A DNA stretch of 64,000 nt from Sphingopyxis sp. H053 (GTDB lineage: Bacteria; Pseudomonadota; Alphaproteobacteria; Sphingomonadales; Sphingomonadaceae), in NCBI RefSeq assembly GCF_001468225.1, contig NZ_LNRU01000009.1:1-64000 (forward strand), written 5' to 3'. A program made the position numbers and the translations under genes. How positions within the stretch are numbered: position 1 is the stretch's first letter; each line of letters starts with the position of its first letter. Below the pieces are notes generated by a model. That model made no database searches. It had not been told where the DNA came from and worked only from the letters and a program-made list of their open reading frames with translations. This document shows, in pieces, positions 60,267-64,000 of the stretch.

Positions 60267-61814
60267 ATGCGGCAATGGGTCATGGCAGCATGTGCTGGAG
60301 CCGCGACGCTGCTCGCTTCAGCATCCGCCGCGGCGGCGGTTGCCCCTCCGCAAGCGACGCTGGCGCAGGGGCGACTAACGGGCGCTGCAGAGGCAGGAGT
60401 CGAGCGTTTTTTCGATATTCCCTTCGCTGCGCCTCCCGTAGGCGCGCTCCGCTGGCGCGCGCCGCAGGCTCCGCCGCGCTGGGCGGGTATTCGCAATGCC
60501 GCGAAGTTCGGACCCGCTTGCCCGCAGATGGTGCGGCCTGCGCTCGTCGCCGGTGGAGTAGCGGATGATCAATCCGAAGACTGCCTACAGCTCAATATCT
60601 GGCGCCCGGCCGGCGCGCGGAAACTTCCCGTCATGGTCTGGATCCATGGCGGTGCGCATGTCATCGGGTCGGGTACGTTCCCGGCTTTCGACGGTACAGC
60701 CTTCGCAAGGCAAGGGGTCATTCTTGTCACGATCAACTACCGGCTCGGCGCACTCGGCTATTTTGCCCACCCGGCTCTGAGCGCAGCCAAGCCGCGTCGC
60801 GAGGCGCTCGCCAATTATGGCCTCATGGACCAGATGGCCGCCCTTCGCTGGGTCCAGAAAAATATCGCAGCCTTTGGTGGCGATCCGGGGAAGGTCACTT
60901 TGTTCGGCGAGTCCGCGGGGGCAATCGGCGTGACGACGATCCTCGCCCACTCCGAAGCCAAGGGCCTGTTCGCGCGCGCCATCGTACAGTCGGGCGTCGG
61001 CCTACTCGACCCGCGCCCGCTTATCGAGCAGGAAGCGCTAGGCACGGCATTGGCGGCTCGCGCCGGCGCGCCGCCTTCGGCGACGATCGACGCGCTCCGG
61101 GCGCTTTCGGCCGACGCGCTCGTCGCGGCCGGCGATGTCCGGACGCCGGGCGCGATGGTCGGCCCCATTCTCGACGGCGAGCTGGTGCGCGAAGCGCCAT
61201 GGCGCGTTTTTGCGCGCAGTGAGCCGATCGACGTGCCGCTCCTCGTCGGCGCTAACAGCAACGAAGCCAGCGTAATCCTCGCCATGGGCGTGCCGCCGGC
61301 GGCCGCGCTCACCTATCTCGGGCCCGACCAGGCGGCGGGCCGCGCCGCCTATGGCACCGGGCTCGCCGATGACGAACTGGCCCGCCAAATTCTGGGCGAC
61401 GCCTGGTTCGTCGCACCGTCGCGATGGCTCGCGGCGCGGACGTCCGCCGGCGCGCCGTCCTACCTCTATCATTTCGACTATGTTGCAGCAGCGCGCCGCG
61501 ATCGGGCGAAGGGCGCCGGGCATGGCTCCGAAATTCCCTATATTTTCGGGACGCTGGGCTATTTCGCTTCGCTCGCCGGCCCCGTCGACGACGAGGATCG
61601 CCGCTTCGGCGAAGGCGTGTCCGCCTGCTGGGTCGCTTTCGCGAAGAATGGCGTACCCGACTGCGCGCTGGTGCCTGACTGGCCCCGGTACCAGCCGACT
61701 GACGACCGTCTCGCACATCTCGCGCCCCGGTCAGCCGTCGTCGCCGGTTTTCGCAAGGCGCAACTCGACCACCTGCTGAAAATCCATTTCGCGGCAGGCC
61801 AACCCAGGCCTTAG
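60267..61814 (+). CDS. Secreted type-B carboxylesterase/lipase
   Basis: A 515-residue carboxylesterase. Signal peptide (AACAGAATLLASASAAAA), the type-B motif EDCLQLNIWRPAGARKLPVM, oxyanion WIHGGAHVIGSG, nucleophile VTLFGESAGAIGV (Ser about residue 217), and catalytic His in GAGHGSEIPYIFG. It hydrolyses carboxylic esters, probably in the periplasm, and lies 55 bp after the receptor, so they are likely co-transcribed. Confidence 0.9.
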   Translation: MRQWVMAACAGAATLLASASAAAAVAPPQATLAQGRLTGAAEAGVERFFDIPFAAPPVGALRWRAPQAPPRWAGIRNAAKFGPACPQMVRPALVAGGVADDQSEDCLQLNIWRPAGARKLPVMVWIHGGAHVIGSGTFPAFDGTAFARQGVILVTINYRLGALGYFAHPALSAAKPRREALANYGLMDQMAALRWVQKNIAAFGGDPGKVTLFGESAGAIGVTTILAHSEAKGLFARAIVQSGVGLLDPRPLIEQEALGTALAARAGAPPSATIDALRALSADALVAAGDVRTPGAMVGPILDGELVREAPWRVFARSEPIDVPLLVGANSNEASVILAMGVPPAAALTYLGPDQAAGRAAYGTGLADDELARQILGDAWFVAPSRWLAARTSAGAPSYLYHFDYVAAARRDRAKGAGHGSEIPYIFGTLGYFASLAGPVDDEDRRFGEGVSACWVAFAKNGVPDCALVPDWPRYQPTDDRLAHLAPRSAVVAGFRKAQLDHLLKIHFAAGQPRP

Positions 61815-61873
61815 CCCGCTCGGCCAAACAGGCCCACCGTTTCGAAACGTGCAACGAAGCTGGGAGAGATAAA

Positions 61874-63112
61874 ATGTCTGGACGACGGAAATCGATATGG
61901 CTTGCCGCCGGCGCCGCATTGGTCGGCGTAGCGGTTTTTGCGGCGCAAAGTGGCTTCGGGAGCAGCGACGGCGGCGAAACGCGTCCGATGGTCCAACTGC
62001 CACCCGCGCCGTCCGCCGCCAAGGCGACGGCATCCGCTGCGTCGGCGCTCGCGACCGCAAGCCTCACAACGACCGTCGGCGGTTACACCTATGACTGGAC
62101 AGCGCTGAAGGCCGCGATCGTCGCTGACACCGAAGTCGCTAGTGGCTATTTCATTGTCGGGAACGCGTCCGATCCCACTTATCTTTTCGAATTCGACAAG
62201 GGCAGTTTTGGCATCGACCGGGTGACACCGCTCGCCTCGGCTTCCAAATGGTTTGCTGGCGCGCTCGGCATGCGCATGGTGCAGGCGGGCATTGCCACGC
62301 TCGACGATCCGATGCGGCCACCACTCGCCTTCTGGACGACGAGCGGAACGAAGAAGGATGTCAAACTCAAGCATACGCTGTCGATGACATCGGGCTTTAA
62401 TGCGAGCCCGCTCGTCGGCGGCTGCCAGCTTCTCCCGACTTTTGGTCTCTATAACTGCGCCAAGAGCATCCACGACCTGCGCTACGACATCCTGCGCCCG
62501 GGCAATGCGCCTGGTGCTCAATATAGCTACGGTCCTCACGGCATTCAGGTCGCAGGGGCGTATTTGGAGGCCAAGGATACAAGCATAGAACCAGGAACGT
62601 CGCCAGCACGCGAGCGGAACTTCCACGAACTGTTTGCGCAGCACGTCACCATCCCGCTCGGGATGTCAAGCACCACGTGGTACGATCCCCACCCCCCCGC
62701 GACCGTCCCAACCAATCCGTGGGTGGCCGGCGGCGCCTTCTCCACGCCGCGCGACTATGCGAAACTGCTGCGCGCGTTCCTCGGCGGCAGCTTCATCACC
62801 AACATGACGGCCTTCACGCAGCCGCGCACGATCGGACTGCCGCGTGTTTTCGTTCCGGCGAGCACAGTGAACTGGGAATATGCGCTCGGCTCCTTCGTCG
62901 AATGCGACACGCCCTCGGCGTGCGCGACGTCGAAGATCAACTCTTCGCCCGGCGCCTATGGCTGGACCGGCTGGATCGATCGCGAGACCGGCTATTATGC
63001 CCTGATCGCGACCGAAATATCGAGCGGAGGCGACCGCAAGGGCGTCGAGCTCGAGCAGGTCATGCAGGATCTGATCGAGGATGCGATTGCGAACCGCACT
63101 CCGGCGCCCTGA
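61874..63112 (+). CDS. Membrane-anchored or secreted beta-lactamase-fold hydrolase
   Basis: A 412-residue serine hydrolase with an N-terminal hydrophobic segment (SIWLAAGAALVGVAVFAAQS) and an Ala/Ser/Pro-rich linker. The SxxK motif is LASASKWFAGAL (about residue 120), YSYGPHGIQVAGAYLEAK carries the Tyr motif, and GAYGWTGWIDRETGYYALIA is the C-terminal strand. It is in the esterase/PBP-like class C family. GGGAGAGA precedes the ATG. It is 59 bp after the carboxylesterase and probably in the same operon. Confidence 0.85.
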   Translation: MSGRRKSIWLAAGAALVGVAVFAAQSGFGSSDGGETRPMVQLPPAPSAAKATASAASALATASLTTTVGGYTYDWTALKAAIVADTEVASGYFIVGNASDPTYLFEFDKGSFGIDRVTPLASASKWFAGALGMRMVQAGIATLDDPMRPPLAFWTTSGTKKDVKLKHTLSMTSGFNASPLVGGCQLLPTFGLYNCAKSIHDLRYDILRPGNAPGAQYSYGPHGIQVAGAYLEAKDTSIEPGTSPARERNFHELFAQHVTIPLGMSSTTWYDPHPPATVPTNPWVAGGAFSTPRDYAKLLRAFLGGSFITNMTAFTQPRTIGLPRVFVPASTVNWEYALGSFVECDTPSACATSKINSSPGAYGWTGWIDRETGYYALIATEISSGGDRKGVELEQVMQDLIEDAIANRTPAP

Positions 63113-63501
63113 CCCGATCGGCAAAACTTCGCCTATGGTGCCTGGGCCAGGCCGCGCCGTGAGGTAGCGGTCTGGCTCAACGGAGGGGGCTGGACACCGC
63201 GTGGTTGTGCTGACAGCCGGCTTTCGAAGGGCATGAAGGACCGCTTTCTCGATCATGGAGCGGTTCAATACGAACGCGAGTAGAGCAAGTAGAACCGAAG
63301 GCGGACCATCTCGCCCTGCGCATCTTGCTCGAGCGTTCGGCGCGACGCATGACAGCGCCAAACGCGGTGCCGCAACTATGCCCTAAGACTTAGTTCCGCT
63401 CGATAACTCGCCGCAGCCGATCAGCGATGATCAAAAGGTCGCCGAGGCAGGACCGCACCAGCACGATGGCTGCGAGAAGTGCCACGACTCTTGCGCGATG
63501 G
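63113..63501. other. Gap between convergent hydrolase and thioesterase genes
   Basis: About 389 bp with no gene called. Short frames on both strands (for example one ending MKDRFLDHGAVQYERE at about 63280) lack ribosome sites and recognisable patterns. It may contain gene debris. No terminator with a T-run was found. Confidence 0.35.
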
Positions 63502-63915
63502 TCAGGCGACGTAAGCACCTCTACCACTCGCTATCAAGGTTCCGTCTGCAGACACAATCCGCGTCCCGGCTATGCTTATCTGCCGACCCAGTTTGACCGG
63601 CCTGCCGATCGCCCGCATCAGCCCTGGCAAGGCCGGTCGGTGAAAATCGACGTGCAAGTTTGCCGTAGCCCGCGCAGACCCTCCCATGGCAATGACCGTG
63701 TAAAGGCCGGTAAGATCGATCAGCGCCGATAAAATGCCACCATGCGCTGCGCCGACCGTCGGATTTGAGATTATTTCGTCTCGCCAGGGCATTGAGATCA
63801 CCAACTCGTCGGTGCCGACCTCGGCGATCCTGAGCCCGAGCCAGCGGTGGAAAGGCGCAAGCAACAGCAGCTCCCCCAGTTCCTCAAGCCCAGGGGCGAC
63901 CCGTGGGGCGTTCAT
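63502..63915 (-). CDS. PaaI-type hotdog acyl-CoA thioesterase
   Basis: A 137-residue hotdog-fold protein with the PaaI/DUF4442-type pattern: FHRWLGLRIAEVGTDELVIS, AAHGGILSALIDLTGLYTVI (active-site segment, about residues 57-76) and the C-terminal GTRIVSADGTLIASGRGAYV. It hydrolyses aryl- or acyl-CoA esters and may release CoA from the catabolic intermediates of the region. The start overlaps the stop of an upstream minus-strand gene (TCATGA). Confidence 0.85.
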   Translation of the reverse strand: MNAPRVAPGLEELGELLLLAPFHRWLGLRIAEVGTDELVISMPWRDEIISNPTVGAAHGGILSALIDLTGLYTVIAMGGSARATANLHVDFHRPALPGLMRAIGRPVKLGRQISIAGTRIVSADGTLIASGRGAYVA

Positions 63916-64000
63916 GACTTCATCTCCATTTCATGGGTGCTGAGCAAAAACTCCACAATTGACTTGCCAAACGCGTCATTCTCGTCGCCCACCACCATAT
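63912..64000 (-). CDS. 3' end of a gene continuing past the window edge
   Basis: An open frame enters from the window edge and ends at 63912, overlapping the thioesterase start (ATGA on the minus strand). The last residues are VVVGDENDAFGKSIVEFLLS followed by THEMEMKS. The VGDEND segment resembles the His/Asp end region of alpha/beta hydrolases, but too little is visible to name it. It forms an operon with the thioesterase. Confidence 0.5.
   Translation of the reverse strand, partial: MVVGDENDAFGKSIVEFLLSTHEMEMKS

Overview
The window looks like an alphaproteobacterial sphingomonad (Sphingopyxis, Sphingomonas or Novosphingobium type). The grounds are high GC, a Tra/Trb conjugation module with DUF736, DUF2285, DUF2840 and DUF2274 proteins typical of sphingomonad integrative elements, large TonB-dependent receptors, and dense catabolic gene clusters. 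No rRNA, tRNA, CRISPR array, integrase or intact insertion sequence was recognised. Taxonomy is inferred from gene content only.

Region 1 (about 1-21.2 kb) is a conjugative transfer module, nearly all on the plus strand and tightly overlapping: small element proteins, DUF736, a frameshifted DUF2285 gene, an AlpA-like HTH protein, DUF2840, a TraF-type pilin peptidase, a second DUF736, a lytic transglycosylase, a possible oriT gap, a DUF3363 relaxase, the VirD4/TraG coupling ATPase and a CopG-type protein. The mating-pair genes trbB-C-D-E-J-K-L-F-G-I and DUF2274 follow. A four-gene minus-strand block (RadC-like protein fused to a winged helix, a membrane protein, an unknown, and a LuxR-type HTH protein with a C-terminal membrane anchor) sits between copG and trbB.

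Region 2 (about 21.5-41.8 kb) is catabolic. A lipoprotein-type alpha/beta hydrolase is split by a frameshift, and an MlaA-like gene follows. A minus-strand operon then runs from a GntR regulator through a nitronate-monooxygenase-like flavoprotein, a thiolase-fold protein lacking the nucleophilic cysteine, a DUF35 protein, two acyl-CoA dehydrogenases, an acyl-CoA ligase, a Baeyer-Villiger monooxygenase and an alpha/beta hydrolase, with a TonB receptor downstream. Divergent from it are a CYP153-type P450 and its [2Fe-2S] ferredoxin. Two CCTTATAAG sites lie in the shared promoter region. The gene set suggests oxidation of a terminal methyl, CoA activation, dehydrogenation, retro-aldol C-C cleavage to a ketone, then Baeyer-Villiger oxidation and ester or lactone hydrolysis of an alicyclic or isoprenoid/steroid-like compound. 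The substrate is unknown.

Region 3 (about 41.8-52.7 kb) is membrane traffic: a Nudix hydrolase, a MarR plus UbiB-like kinase pair, a divergent EmrA-EmrB-OMF tripartite efflux pump, and an Mla/Mce-type lipid ABC transporter (MlaE with STAS, MlaF, MlaD, PqiC-like lipoprotein) followed by a TetR regulator.

Region 4 (about 52.8-64 kb) is a second uptake and hydrolysis island: an acyl-CoA ligase broken by an apparent 2-bp insertion, a serine hydrolase, a GntR regulator, an M28-like protein lacking part of its zinc site, a TonB receptor, a carboxylesterase, a second beta-lactamase-fold hydrolase, a PaaI-type thioesterase and the 3' end of another gene. A 16-bp sequence containing a perfect 12-bp palindrome occurs in both the GntR/serine-hydrolase promoter and the TonB receptor promoter, which points to a local regulon. 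Three genes in the window carry apparent frameshifts.
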